From the NCBI GenBank assembly GCA_002067325.1, contig MVQY01000041.1, positions 1-18,168 of the forward strand: DNA of 18,168 nucleotides, written 5' to 3'. Source of the DNA: Methanobacterium sp. PtaU1.Bin097 (GTDB lineage: Archaea > Methanobacteriota > Methanobacteria > Methanobacteriales > Methanobacteriaceae). Positions 7,276 to 15,000 of this stretch are shown piece by piece. The notes under the pieces were generated by a model. The model was given only the letters and a program-made list of their open reading frames with translations, searched no databases and was not told the DNA's origin. Made by a program: the position numbers and the translations under genes. Numbering within the stretch: the stretch's first letter is position 1; each line of letters begins with the position of its first letter.

Positions 7276-8262
7276 TTGGAAATATTAGACGTACTTAAAA
7301 AATATTCTGCAGGTGTTGACAGGGAAATAGAGAAGGCTTTAGATACCGTTGACCCTGAAAATCTTTATAACGCATCAAAACACCTGATAAAAGCGGGTGG
7401 TAAGAAGATAAGACCGGCACTGGTCCTTTTAACCGCTGAAGCAGTGGGTGGCAATATAGAAGGGGCATATAAAACAGCTGCGGCTGTGGAGCTGATCCAT
7501 ACTTTCAGCCTTATCCACGACGACATCATGGATGAAGATGAGATGAGGAGGGGAAAACCATCCGTACACACCATGTGGGGTGAGCCCATGGCCATCCTCG
7601 CCGGTGATATACTATTTTCCCTGGCATTTGAACTGGTAGCCCAAACCCAAGTAGATGACGTACCCGCAAGCAGGGTGATAAAGGCTTTAAACACCGTGGT
7701 AGATGCCTGTATAAAGATATGTGAAGGACAGGCCTGTGACATGTCATTTGAGGAAAAATTCGATGTGGGTGAGTCAGAGTATCTGAACATGATCTACAAA
7801 AAAACAGCCGCCCTAATAGCTGCTGCTACTAAATCCGGCGCAATAATCGGGGGTGGCACTGCAGAACAGGTTGAAGCACTCTCCCAGTACGGTGAACTCA
7901 TAGGTATGGCCTTCCAGATCCAGGACGACTACTTGGACGTGGTAAGCGAGGAAGAAGAGCTGGGCAAACCAGTGGGAAGTGACATAGTAGAGGGTAAGAT
8001 GACCCTTATGGTAGTCCACACCCTATCTGTTGCATCCCCTGAAGACAAGGAAGAATTGATATTCATATTAAAAAGTGGAGATGAGTCCAATACCCAAAGA
8101 GCCATCGATATATTTAACAAATACGGTTCCATTGACTATACCCGGGACATAGCCTTAGATAATGTCAACAGGGCCAAGGATCTCCTGGATCTCCTGGATG
8201 ACTCTCCGGCAAAAGAAGCACTATACGATCTGGCAGATTTCATGCTGCAGAGGAAAAATTAG
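7276..8262 (+). CDS. idsA: Short-chain isoprenyl diphosphate synthase (farnesyl/geranylgeranyl type)
   Basis: This trans-prenyltransferase adds IPP units to an allylic diphosphate to make the C15/C20 precursors of archaeal ether lipids. The 328-residue protein has GGKKIRP (41-47, IPP binding), the first aspartate-rich motif HDDIMD (D82, D83, D86), the KTAALI and GQ regions, and the second motif FQIQDDYLD. Phe77, five residues before the first DDxxD, is the chain-length position known from the Sulfolobus acidocaldarius GGPP synthase and fits a product limit near C20. No two-residue insertion is present in the first motif, unlike bacterial FPP synthases. The TTG start follows AGGAGGAGAT by only a few bases; an ATG at 7271 is out of frame and closes after five codons. 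It completes the mvk-ipk-fni set. Confidence 0.94.
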   Translation: MEILDVLKKYSAGVDREIEKALDTVDPENLYNASKHLIKAGGKKIRPALVLLTAEAVGGNIEGAYKTAAAVELIHTFSLIHDDIMDEDEMRRGKPSVHTMWGEPMAILAGDILFSLAFELVAQTQVDDVPASRVIKALNTVVDACIKICEGQACDMSFEEKFDVGESEYLNMIYKKTAALIAAATKSGAIIGGGTAEQVEALSQYGELIGMAFQIQDDYLDVVSEEEELGKPVGSDIVEGKMTLMVVHTLSVASPEDKEELIFILKSGDESNTQRAIDIFNKYGSIDYTRDIALDNVNRAKDLLDLLDDSPAKEALYDLADFMLQRKN

Positions 8263-8304
8263 TGTTATTAATTGAATTTAAAAACTTATCCTTATTAATT
8301 AAAA

Positions 8305-8312
8305 TTTTTTTT
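8305..8312 (+). terminator. T-run after idsA
   Basis: Eight T follow the AT-rich stretch 43 bases after the idsA stop and 24 bases before the gltX ATG. This is the kind of U-run at which archaeal RNA polymerase stops. No stem is evident, and readthrough into gltX is possible. Confidence 0.4.
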
Positions 8313-8336
8313 ATCCCCCTTCATTAGTTGATTTTT

Positions 8337-10016
8337 ATGGATGATACAGAAAAACTCATTTACAAGTACGCCCTCTTAAATGCAGTTAAACATAAGGGCA
8401 GAGCCCAGAGCGGGGCTGTAGTAGGAGTAGTTATGGGATCCCACCCTGAGCTACGTAAGGACTCCAAGGAAATAGTGGGGTTAACAAGTAAGATAATCGA
8501 AGAGGTTAACTCCCTATCTCTGGATGAACAGAAACTGGAACTGGAAAAACTGGGTGTACAGGAAACACAGAAGAAAAAGAAACAGGAAAAAGGGGGACTG
8601 GCCGATCTACCTAATGTGGATGGTAAGGTGGTATTAAGGTTCGCCCCCAATCCCAGCGGACCCCTGCACATAGGACACGCCAGGGCAGCCATCTTAAACC
8701 AGGAATACATGAACCGCTACGGTGGTAAACTGATTTTAAGGGTGGAAGACACCGACCCCCGCAGGGTGGACCCGGATGCCTACCAGATGATACCAGAGGA
8801 TCTGAAATGGCTGGGTGTCCAGTGGCAGGAAGAATACATCCAGAGCGACCGGATAGAGATTTACCATGAATATGCCCGGAAATTGATAGAGTTAGGTGAG
8901 GCTTACATGTGCACCTGTCCCGGGGAAGAGTTTAAGAAGTTAAAAGATGCCTCACAGGCCTGTTCCTGCCGGGATATGTCCATAGAAGATAACCTGGAGC
9001 GCTGGGAGGGGATGCCTGAGATGGCTGAGGGAACGGCCGTGTTAAGGGTGAAAACAGATCTAGAGCATAAAAATCCGGCCATAAGGGATTGGGTAGCCAT
9101 GCGTATCGTGGATGCAGAGCACCCTCGTATAGGGACTAAGTTCCGGGTTTATCCCATGATGAACTTTGCCGTGGCCGTGGATGATCACCTCCTGGGTGTA
9201 ACCCATGTGCTACGTGGTAAAGACCACCTGGCCAACAGTGAAAAACAGAAGTACCTCTACAACCACTTTGGATGGGATGTTCCTGAGTTCATACATTACG
9301 GCCGGCTTAAAATGGAGGATATAGCACTGAGCACCTCCAAGGCCCGGGCAGGGATAGAGGACGGACTTTACACTGGCTGGGACGACCCTCGACTGGGCAC
9401 CATCAGGGCCATCGCCCGTAGAGGTATTATGCAGGAAGCAATTCGTGAGCTGATGCTGGAAATTGGTGTAAAAATCGCTGATTCAACGGTGAGCTGGAAG
9501 AAGATCTACGGTTTGAACCGAAACTTACTGGAAGAATCCTCCAACCGTTATTTTGCAGTTTTCAACCCGGAAAAAGTGGTAATTAAAGACTTACCAAACT
9601 CTCTGAAGGGAACAGTTAAGCGAGTTAAACACCCTGACTTCCCGGATCGGGGCTACAGGGAGATTCCATTTGATGGTGAGATTTATCTCGATAAAAAAGA
9701 TATCGAAGACAACCAGAATAAAGTTTTAAGACTTATGGATGCTGTAAACATCTTTATGGGTGAAGAGATCACTTATCACAGCTCTTCATTGGGGGACGCT
9801 CGGAAAGAAGGTGCAAGAATTGTTCATTGGGTTCCTTCAGAATCCAATAATCGGGTGGGTCTGGTTATGCCCGACGCTGAGACATTGTATGGTTATATAG
9901 AACCTTCTTCAGATGTTCTTAGTGTCGATGACATCGTCCAGCTCGAACGGGTTGGATTCGCCCGGTTAGATAGTATTCAGGATGGGAAGTTGACCTTCTA
10001 TTTTGCCCATAAATGA
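8337..10016 (+). CDS. gltX: Glutamyl-tRNA synthetase, archaeal type
   Basis: This class I synthetase charges glutamate onto tRNA-Glu; in archaea that use GatDE it normally also mischarges tRNA-Gln for amidation. From the ATG at 8337 it has 559 residues. An N-terminal archaeal extension of about 95 residues ends in a lysine-rich stretch, followed by RFAPNPSGPLHIGHARAA with the HIGH motif at 111-114, RVEDTDPRRVDP, a CxC pair at 192/194 with a second CxC pair at 209/211 (possible zinc site), HVLRGKDHLANSEKQ, and LSTSK (about 331-335) as the KMSKS-type loop. The C-terminal part is the beta-barrel anticodon domain shared with GlnRS. An in-frame TTG at 8328 would add three residues; I prefer ATG because GTTGAT precedes it by four bases. 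Confidence 0.95.
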   Translation: MDDTEKLIYKYALLNAVKHKGRAQSGAVVGVVMGSHPELRKDSKEIVGLTSKIIEEVNSLSLDEQKLELEKLGVQETQKKKKQEKGGLADLPNVDGKVVLRFAPNPSGPLHIGHARAAILNQEYMNRYGGKLILRVEDTDPRRVDPDAYQMIPEDLKWLGVQWQEEYIQSDRIEIYHEYARKLIELGEAYMCTCPGEEFKKLKDASQACSCRDMSIEDNLERWEGMPEMAEGTAVLRVKTDLEHKNPAIRDWVAMRIVDAEHPRIGTKFRVYPMMNFAVAVDDHLLGVTHVLRGKDHLANSEKQKYLYNHFGWDVPEFIHYGRLKMEDIALSTSKARAGIEDGLYTGWDDPRLGTIRAIARRGIMQEAIRELMLEIGVKIADSTVSWKKIYGLNRNLLEESSNRYFAVFNPEKVVIKDLPNSLKGTVKRVKHPDFPDRGYREIPFDGEIYLDKKDIEDNQNKVLRLMDAVNIFMGEEITYHSSSLGDARKEGARIVHWVPSESNNRVGLVMPDAETLYGYIEPSSDVLSVDDIVQLERVGFARLDSIQDGKLTFYFAHK

Positions 10017-10256
<240 letters not shown>

Positions 10257-10263
10257 ATGGTAC

Positions 10264-10647
10264 ATGTTGAGGATCAACTCCAGCAAATGCACCGACCTAT
10301 CATGTGAACTAGAGGAACTATTTAAAGCGCTGGGAAACGTAAACCGACTACTTATAGTGTACAGATTAGCATCAGGCGAAGTTGAGCGAATCAGCGTAAC
10401 AGAAATGGCAAGGATGATGGGTTTAACCCAACCAGCTGCTTCACAACATCTTAAAATATTAAAAACTGCCAGGATCCTCGACTCTACCAAACAGGGGAAT
10501 CATATTTACTACACATTCAATGAAGACGCTTTAATACATCATAAAGAAAAAATTGACTTTTTATTTGGCTGTCTTTTTATTAAATGCCATAAAATTGATG
10601 AAAAACCAAGAGGGAATAATCGATTAATAATTCAATCAAAGAAATAA
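10264..10647 (+). CDS. ArsR-family winged-helix transcription regulator
   Basis: This is a 127-residue DNA-binding protein with the ArsR/SmtB fold: the helix ELEELFKALGNVNRLLIVYRL, the helix-turn-helix VTEMARMMGLTQPAASQHLKIL (about 45-66), and a beta wing with GNHIYYTF. The classical ELCVCDL metal site of ArsR is absent, but cysteine pairs occur at both ends: C9/C14 near the N-terminus and C103/C108 near the C-terminus. These could form a metal or redox site, so the signal cannot be named. No Shine-Dalgarno sequence precedes the ATG and the predicted transcript would begin within a few bases of it, suggesting a leaderless mRNA. An ATG at 10257 is out of frame and soon stops. The downstream neighbour is lon, a possible second target. 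Confidence 0.85.
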   Translation: MLRINSSKCTDLSCELEELFKALGNVNRLLIVYRLASGEVERISVTEMARMMGLTQPAASQHLKILKTARILDSTKQGNHIYYTFNEDALIHHKEKIDFLFGCLFIKCHKIDEKPRGNNRLIIQSKK

Positions 10648-10677
10648 AAAAAATTAAATTCAATGGCCCAGGCCTGA

Positions 10678-10709
10678 AATATAATAGTAGACCAACGGCC
10701 CAATGGGCC
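10678..10709 (+). promoter_or_regulatory. Candidate lon promoter with GC-rich palindrome at the start point
   Basis: AAATATAAT at 10678-10686 resembles a TATA box; initiation would fall near 10707. GGCCCA (10697-10702) and TGGGCC (10704-10709), separated by one A, form a palindrome over that point. A further GC-rich palindrome, CAGGCCTG, lies at 10670-10677. These GC-rich blocks stand out in AT-rich sequence and could be an operator. Confidence 0.4.
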
Positions 10710-10723
10710 TTAACCGTGATATT

Positions 10724-13105
10724 ATGAACGAGAGAGAACTTAATCAAGAATTATCAGTGGTAATAATACCCAACACGGTGTATATACATGAAACTGATAT
10801 GAACCTAAAGATCAATAAAAAAATCGGCCGGGAAATCTACAACCGGGTTTCACGTGACGATTTTTACGGAATAGCCCTGGGGGTTAAAGAAGATAATCTC
10901 CGGGGACTGTACGTAGATTCCGACCTTTATAAAGTAGGGGCCCTGATAAAAGTTGAAGATGCCCGGGAAATGAAGGACTTCTTCCAGCTGAAACTTAAGA
11001 TAATAGAAAGAGCAGCGGTAAAGGAATTCATACCCGAAGATGGAGATTACCGGGCCACCTACGAGTTACAACCAGATATAGACGACCTCAAGGAAGAAGA
11101 GAAGGAAGAAATACGGGGACATATCCGCTATCTGGTGAAGGAGATAAGTGAAAACTTCAAAGGCTCCAAAGCCTACGTGGATAAGGTGAACCAGTTAGAA
11201 GACATCACACAGATCACCGGTTACATCTTCCCCTATATGAGACTCACCACCCCAGAGAAACAGGAATTCCTGGAGATACGATCCCTAAAGGTAAAGAGCA
11301 TGAAGTTCCTGGATATGCTCATCGACCAGAAGGAGAACATCCAGTTCCAGATGGAACTGGCCGCCAAGTTCAACGATGAAATGAACAGGAAACACAGGGA
11401 AGCCATGCTCAAGGAACAGCTCAAGGCCATACAGGAAGAACTGGACGATACTGAAGGAAGACCCGGGGGTAGAAAGGATTACCGGGAATTAATCGAAGAA
11501 GCCGGCATGCCCGACGATGTAAAGCAGGTGGCCCTGGACGAAGTGAGCAAACTCGACAGGCAGGGAGCTCACAGCTCAGAGGAAAACATCATCAGAAATT
11601 ACCTGGACCTCCTGGTTGATTTACCATGGGGTAAATCTGAGATCAAAGACATAGACATAGAGGCCGCCCGGAAGGTCTTGGAGGAACAGCACTACGGCCT
11701 GGACAAAGTAAAAGACAGGATAATCCAGCACCTCACCGTGATGAAACTCAAACAGAACAAACAGGGATCCATACTGCTCTTAGCCGGACCCCCAGGGACG
11801 GGTAAGACCAGCCTGGGAAGAAGTATAGCCGAAGCATTAGGCAGAGAATACGTTAGGATCAGCCTGGGCGGTGTTAAAGACGAGGCAGAAATCAGGGGAC
11901 ACAGGAGAACCTATGTAGGGGCCCTACCTGGTAGGATCATACAGGGTATGAGACGGGCCGGTACCAGAAACCCGGTATTTATCCTGGATGAGGTGGATAA
12001 ACTCATGGCTTCCTACAGTGGCGACCCGGCCAGTGCCCTACTGGAAGTACTGGACCCGGAACAGAACCACACTTTTAGCGACCATTACTTAGAAGTACCC
12101 TACGACTTATCTGATGTGTTCTTCATAGCCACTGCCAACTCACTACGGACCATTCCCGGACCACTACGGGACCGTATGGAAACCATCGAGATAGGCAGTT
12201 ACACCAGCCACGAGAAGTTCATAATCGCCAAGAGACACCTCATGGGAGAAGTCCTGGAAGACCATGGACTCACCGAGGAACAGTTACAGATGGATGATCA
12301 GGCCATCCAAACCATCATCGAAAAGTACACCCGGGAAGCAGGTGTCCGAGGACTTAAAAGACAGTTATCCGCCGTCGCCAGGGTGGCCTCAGAGAAGATC
12401 GTTCTAGGTAAGGTGGAATTACCCTACACTGTCCATGAGGACATGCTCTACGATTTACTGGGCCATGAACTCACCCAGTTAAGCCAGGCAGGTAAAGAGA
12501 ACCCACCAGGCGTAGTCACTGGCCTGGCCTGGACACCGGTAGGTGGAGATATACTCTTCATCGAAGGTGCCTTCATGCCCGGGACAGGTAAGTTAACCCT
12601 CACCGGACAGTTAGGTGAGGTGATGAAGGAATCTGCCAAGATCTCAGAGAGCTTAATCAGATCCAGACTGGCACTCAGCCTCAAACGGGTGGAGTTCGAT
12701 AAAAAAGACTTACACATACACGTCCCCTCAGGGGCCATACCCAAGGACGGACCATCTGCTGGAGTGGCTCTTTTAACCACCATAGCGTCACTGGTGACCA
12801 ACCGGGAAGTGGACCCCAAACTGGCCATGACCGGGGAGATATCCCTCCGGGGAGCAGTCTTACCAGTGGGAGGAATAAAGGAAAAGGTCATCGCGGCACA
12901 CCGCGCCGGGATAAAACGAGTTATCCTGCCCAAGGATAACGAAAAAGATTTAGATGACATCCCAGAGGATGTGACCAGTGAATTAGAGTTCATACTGGTT
13001 GAAACCGTGGAAGATGTTATCAAGGAGACCATTGGATTAGAACTGCCTAAACCGATGATGCTCGATATGGATGCCAGTTCCTTGACTGGCGGGGCTGGGG
13101 TTTAA
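10724..13105 (+). CDS. lon: ATP-dependent protease La, bacterial LonA type
   Basis: LonA is a soluble AAA+ serine protease that unfolds and degrades damaged or regulatory proteins. From the ATG at 10724 it has 793 residues: an N-terminal substrate-binding domain, a coiled-coil stretch around 200-250 (EMNRKHREAMLKEQLKAIQ), the AAA+ module with Walker A GPPGTGKTS, Walker B FILDEVDKL and the arginine-rich RGHRRTYVGALPG region, then the protease domain with the catalytic serine in DGPSAG (residue 678) and catalytic lysine in GGIKEK (residue 721). Spacing matches E. coli S679/K722. No transmembrane segments are visible, unlike archaeal LonB. An in-frame ATG at 10703 would add seven residues, but it overlaps the palindrome and lies upstream of the predicted transcript start; CGTGAT three bases before 10724 supports the later start. 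Confidence 0.96.
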   Translation: MNERELNQELSVVIIPNTVYIHETDMNLKINKKIGREIYNRVSRDDFYGIALGVKEDNLRGLYVDSDLYKVGALIKVEDAREMKDFFQLKLKIIERAAVKEFIPEDGDYRATYELQPDIDDLKEEEKEEIRGHIRYLVKEISENFKGSKAYVDKVNQLEDITQITGYIFPYMRLTTPEKQEFLEIRSLKVKSMKFLDMLIDQKENIQFQMELAAKFNDEMNRKHREAMLKEQLKAIQEELDDTEGRPGGRKDYRELIEEAGMPDDVKQVALDEVSKLDRQGAHSSEENIIRNYLDLLVDLPWGKSEIKDIDIEAARKVLEEQHYGLDKVKDRIIQHLTVMKLKQNKQGSILLLAGPPGTGKTSLGRSIAEALGREYVRISLGGVKDEAEIRGHRRTYVGALPGRIIQGMRRAGTRNPVFILDEVDKLMASYSGDPASALLEVLDPEQNHTFSDHYLEVPYDLSDVFFIATANSLRTIPGPLRDRMETIEIGSYTSHEKFIIAKRHLMGEVLEDHGLTEEQLQMDDQAIQTIIEKYTREAGVRGLKRQLSAVARVASEKIVLGKVELPYTVHEDMLYDLLGHELTQLSQAGKENPPGVVTGLAWTPVGGDILFIEGAFMPGTGKLTLTGQLGEVMKESAKISESLIRSRLALSLKRVEFDKKDLHIHVPSGAIPKDGPSAGVALLTTIASLVTNREVDPKLAMTGEISLRGAVLPVGGIKEKVIAAHRAGIKRVILPKDNEKDLDDIPEDVTSELEFILVETVEDVIKETIGLELPKPMMLDMDASSLTGGAGV

Positions 13106-13186
13106 TTACTCCAGTTCCATTAATATGAGAGTTAGCCTAATTGGTCCTCTTAAAGTTAACATTTAAGACGATTCACCGACGTATTA

Positions 13187-13265
13187 AATCTGCTTTTACC
13201 ATCTACCAGATTAAAGTAGGTTAATCGTTATTTTTCTTTATTTTAATGATTTTAAAAATTTTTTT
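13187..13265 (+). terminator. Weak hairpin and T-rich tail after lon
   Basis: AATCTG (13187-13192) and CAGATT (13207-13212) can pair, and the following 50 bases contain several T-runs, ending with AAAAATTTTTTT near 13256-13265. Together they make a likely lon transcript end. The stem is only six base pairs with a 14-base loop. Confidence 0.35.
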
Positions 13266-13345
13266 ACTTCTCATCTACTCTTTCAACAATTTTAATATTT
13301 ATTAAATTTAGTAATAGTATGAATTGATAAGATAGGGATGATGAT

Positions 13346-13453
13346 ATGAGTTTAAATCCAAAACAACAATTGGATTGGTATTGGTCTAGAAAAGCTGAAA
13401 TTGAATATAATAAATTTATGGAAGGTTTAAAGCCAAAAAAACTTCCTTTATGA
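13346..13453 (+). CDS. Small ORF, 35 residues, unknown
   Basis: This is a 35-codon frame beginning ATG AGT TTA and ending TGA, with aromatic and charged content (LDWYWSRKAEIEYNKF) more protein-like than random. An AT-rich TATA-like stretch lies around 13290-13310, and GGGATGATGAT precedes the ATG. No family is recognised. It may be a genuine small protein, or the N-terminal remnant of a longer gene, because another open frame begins at its 3' end in a different register. The low GC fits the surrounding accessory patch rather than the housekeeping block. Confidence 0.35.
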   Translation: MSLNPKQQLDWYWSRKAEIEYNKFMEGLKPKKLPL

Positions 13454-13666
13454 TAGAATTACATTATCATTATTAAGAAAATTTAGTCTCAGTAAAACGA
13501 CGAGAGATAAAATAGAACATTTAAGCGGTAGAAAAAGCTTAAAAACCTTAATTTGTCATCAGAATCTATGTACTTTATTTATCGAGATCTAAATCGCAAT
13601 TTAGATAGATAGATTGATGGACAAAAAGAATATGTTCCACCAAGAAAAACAACTTTCGTAATATAA
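13434..13666 (+). pseudogene. Possible decayed coding fragments in two frames
   Basis: After the small ORF at 13346, frame 3 stays open to a TAA at 13590-13592 without any start codon, reading for example KTTRDKIEHLSGRKSLKTLI. A second fragment in frame 2 runs from an ATG at 13568 to TAA at 13664-13666 with one internal TAG (13610-13612) and ends IDGQKEYVPPRKTTFVI. Joining the fragments needs at least two frameshifts and one stop readthrough. The pattern fits a decayed gene, but AT-rich sequence can look coding by chance. No family recognised. Confidence 0.25.
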
Positions 13667-13873
13667 CGGATCTTTAACTATATAGCCATTTATTTGATCT
13701 TTTTTTAAATTTTAAGTAAAAACAGATCTTTGTATTGAATTACAATATATTTAACACAAATATTATACAATTCAAACAATATAAACCTTTATAAATATTT
13801 GATGATAAAAGTTGAAAACTTGAAAAACCTGCTTTTTTGGAAAACAAAATATAAAACTTAGATAAAAAAGGTT
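13667..13873. other. AT-rich non-coding gap
   Basis: Very AT-rich sequence between the plus-strand fragments and the terminator of the minus-strand cassette. I see no gene, RNA gene or clear repeat in it. Confidence 0.5.
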
Positions 13874-13902
13874 AGAGTTTATTAAAAAAAGCTATCAACT
13901 CT
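13874..13902 (-). terminator. Likely terminator of the minus-strand DUF2283 cassette
   Basis: On the minus strand AGAGTT (13902-13897) can pair with AACTCT (13879-13874). The loop contains seven T, and another six-T run follows the stem. It lies just after the DUF2283 stop at 13915. Confidence 0.4.
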
Positions 13903-13914
13903 CAAATTTAAAAA

Positions 13915-14307
13915 CTAAGCTGATGCAAGGCGCATACCTTCAAGTATTGGAATATTAGATTCATTTGGAGCTTGAACTTTGACATCTTTTGGTTCTTTTT
14001 GTCTCCATACTTGAATTACAAAAGTGGCTTCTAATTTTATGTAAGTCTCCTCAACATCAATATTTATATCTACATCAATTGTACGTGTTAAGAAAATTGG
14101 TTTTACTCCAAAAAGTTTTGAAGCATGTAAAATTTCCATAGCCATAGGTACATTGTTTTTATCAAAATCTAATATTACTTTTTCATCCATTCTAACTGAT
14201 TTTTTATATTCATAGTCCTCTATGGCATAAAAAAATAAGGTATCATTTTCTATATCATAGTCTTGATCTACCGTAATTCTTTTAGCGTACTCTTCTTTTG
14301 GAGCCAT
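13915..14307 (-). CDS. DUF2283 protein with C-terminal extension (antitoxin-like)
   Basis: This is a 130-residue protein. Residues about 17-66 match the DUF2283 pattern: a YDIENDTLFFYAIED strand region, then VRMDEKVILDFDKNNVPMAMEILHASK, where the family signature is a strand with 'v.ldyd..g..vgieil.as'. DUF2283 proteins are usually only 60-80 residues; here about 60 more follow, with an acidic strand-rich stretch (TIDVDINIDVEETYIKLEATF) and a charged tail. From general knowledge, DUF2283 genes are often paired with small toxin-like genes such as DUF4258, so an antitoxin role is an inference. A GGTGA site sits about ten bases before the ATG, and the upstream partner ends 18 bases away, indicating one operon. 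The DUF call is from memory of the pattern, not a search. Confidence 0.75.
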   Translation of the reverse strand: MAPKEEYAKRITVDQDYDIENDTLFFYAIEDYEYKKSVRMDEKVILDFDKNNVPMAMEILHASKLFGVKPIFLTRTIDVDINIDVEETYIKLEATFVIQVWRQKEPKDVKVQAPNESNIPILEGMRLASA

Positions 14308-14325
14308 TATTTGTCACCTTATACA

Positions 14326-14658
14326 TTAACCAATATACACAGTTACCACTCTTATAAGTTTCGGATTCTTACTTTTTGGCGCAACAATAATAACGATATC
14401 ATCCTCAATTTCTTTATTTGGGTGATTATAATGAATTTCAAAATCGTCATATTCCCCTTTCAATACCAATCTATAGTTTCCTTGAGTTAAAAAATCTTTT
14501 ATGGTTTCTTCATCTATATACCTTTTGTTGCCCCTTTGCGTCCATGCAATAACTTCAATTTCATCTCTTTCTACACCTCTCAGAAATTCTGTCTTAAATT
14601 CCTTTGTAGATATATCAATATAGTCGGTAATTAGTATCCCAAAAGTAAATATATCAAT
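14326..14658 (-). CDS. Toxin-like partner gene (DUF4258-like), no canonical start
   Basis: The minus-strand frame is open from just after an in-frame TGA (14661-14659) to a TAA at 14328-14326, giving up to 110 residues. The body is clearly protein-like: KTEFLRGVERDEIEVIAW, RYIDEETIKDFL, then DDIVIIVAPKSKNPKLIRVV ending TVYIG. The closing strands resemble DUF4258/RelE-like small proteins, in which an IIVA strand and a VVTVY strand end the domain, but this is a weak match. No ATG or GTG start exists in the frame, and the first TTG (14469) would cut off half the protein. Either an ATA/ATT start is used, the 5' end has decayed, or a base is miscalled. A TATA-like box lies at 14655-14647. The DUF2283 gene follows 18 bases downstream. 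Confidence 0.55.
   Translation of the reverse strand: MDIFTFGILITDYIDISTKEFKTEFLRGVERDEIEVIAWTQRGNKRYIDEETIKDFLTQGNYRLVLKGEYDDFEIHYNHPNKEIEDDIVIIVAPKSKNPKLIRVVTVYIG
14647..14655 (-). promoter_or_regulatory. TATA-like box of the minus-strand cassette
   Basis: GATATATTT reads on the minus strand at 14655-14647. Initiation about 25 bases on would fall near 14624, just before the conserved part of the toxin-like frame, so a full-length transcript of both genes is plausible. It is a resemblance only; such boxes occur by chance in AT-rich DNA. Confidence 0.35.
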
Positions 14659-14663
14659 TCAAC

Positions 14664-15000
14664 TTAAAAAGATTTCGAGGATAACCAACTCAATTTAACA
14701 TCCTCTTGTACCAACGCCCTTACAAAACCTATTTTTTTTAGCTTTTGTGGAAATTTCATTTTCTTAGGCAAAAACACCAACCATATAGTCCAAACAATTG
14801 ATAATAAGGGTAGTTTGCGTTTTTAATAATTGTTTATGGATTTTTAGGATTTTTTATTTCGTTATAGTCCCATATTACGAAGTAAATTTTGGGTTTAATT
14901 TTAAGTAGTGGTACTTTTCATCAAAACTTTTGAAATTCAAAAGATCCCATTTTTTACCAGATAATCTATTAAGATCAATCAAGTGGTAATAGGTGCCAGT
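14664..15000 (-). pseudogene. Probable decayed minus-strand gene, unknown family
   Basis: Three successive minus-strand frames read as protein-like sequence. Fragment one (15000-14875) includes HLIDLNRLSGKKWDLLNFK and FDEKYHYLKLNPK. Fragment two, shifted, starts YFVIWDYNEIKNPKNP, passes one TAA, and continues YYQLFGLYGWCFCLRK. Fragment three (ATG at 14759 to TAA 14666-14664) includes KLKKIGFVRALVQEDVKLSW. A single ancestral gene with two frameshifts and one stop would explain them. I recognise no family. Chance is possible in DNA this AT-rich, but the clustered aromatic and charged residues argue against it. It lies directly upstream of the toxin-like gene on the same strand. Confidence 0.35.

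Noticed and set aside
12448..13032. Minus-strand open frame of 194 codons inside lon
   Set aside because: It lies opposite the highly conserved Lon protease domain; antisense open frames of this length are common in such genes.
14263..14490. Plus-strand open frame of 75 codons
   Set aside because: It spans the junction of the minus-strand toxin-like and DUF2283 genes and reads as their antisense; no ribosome site.
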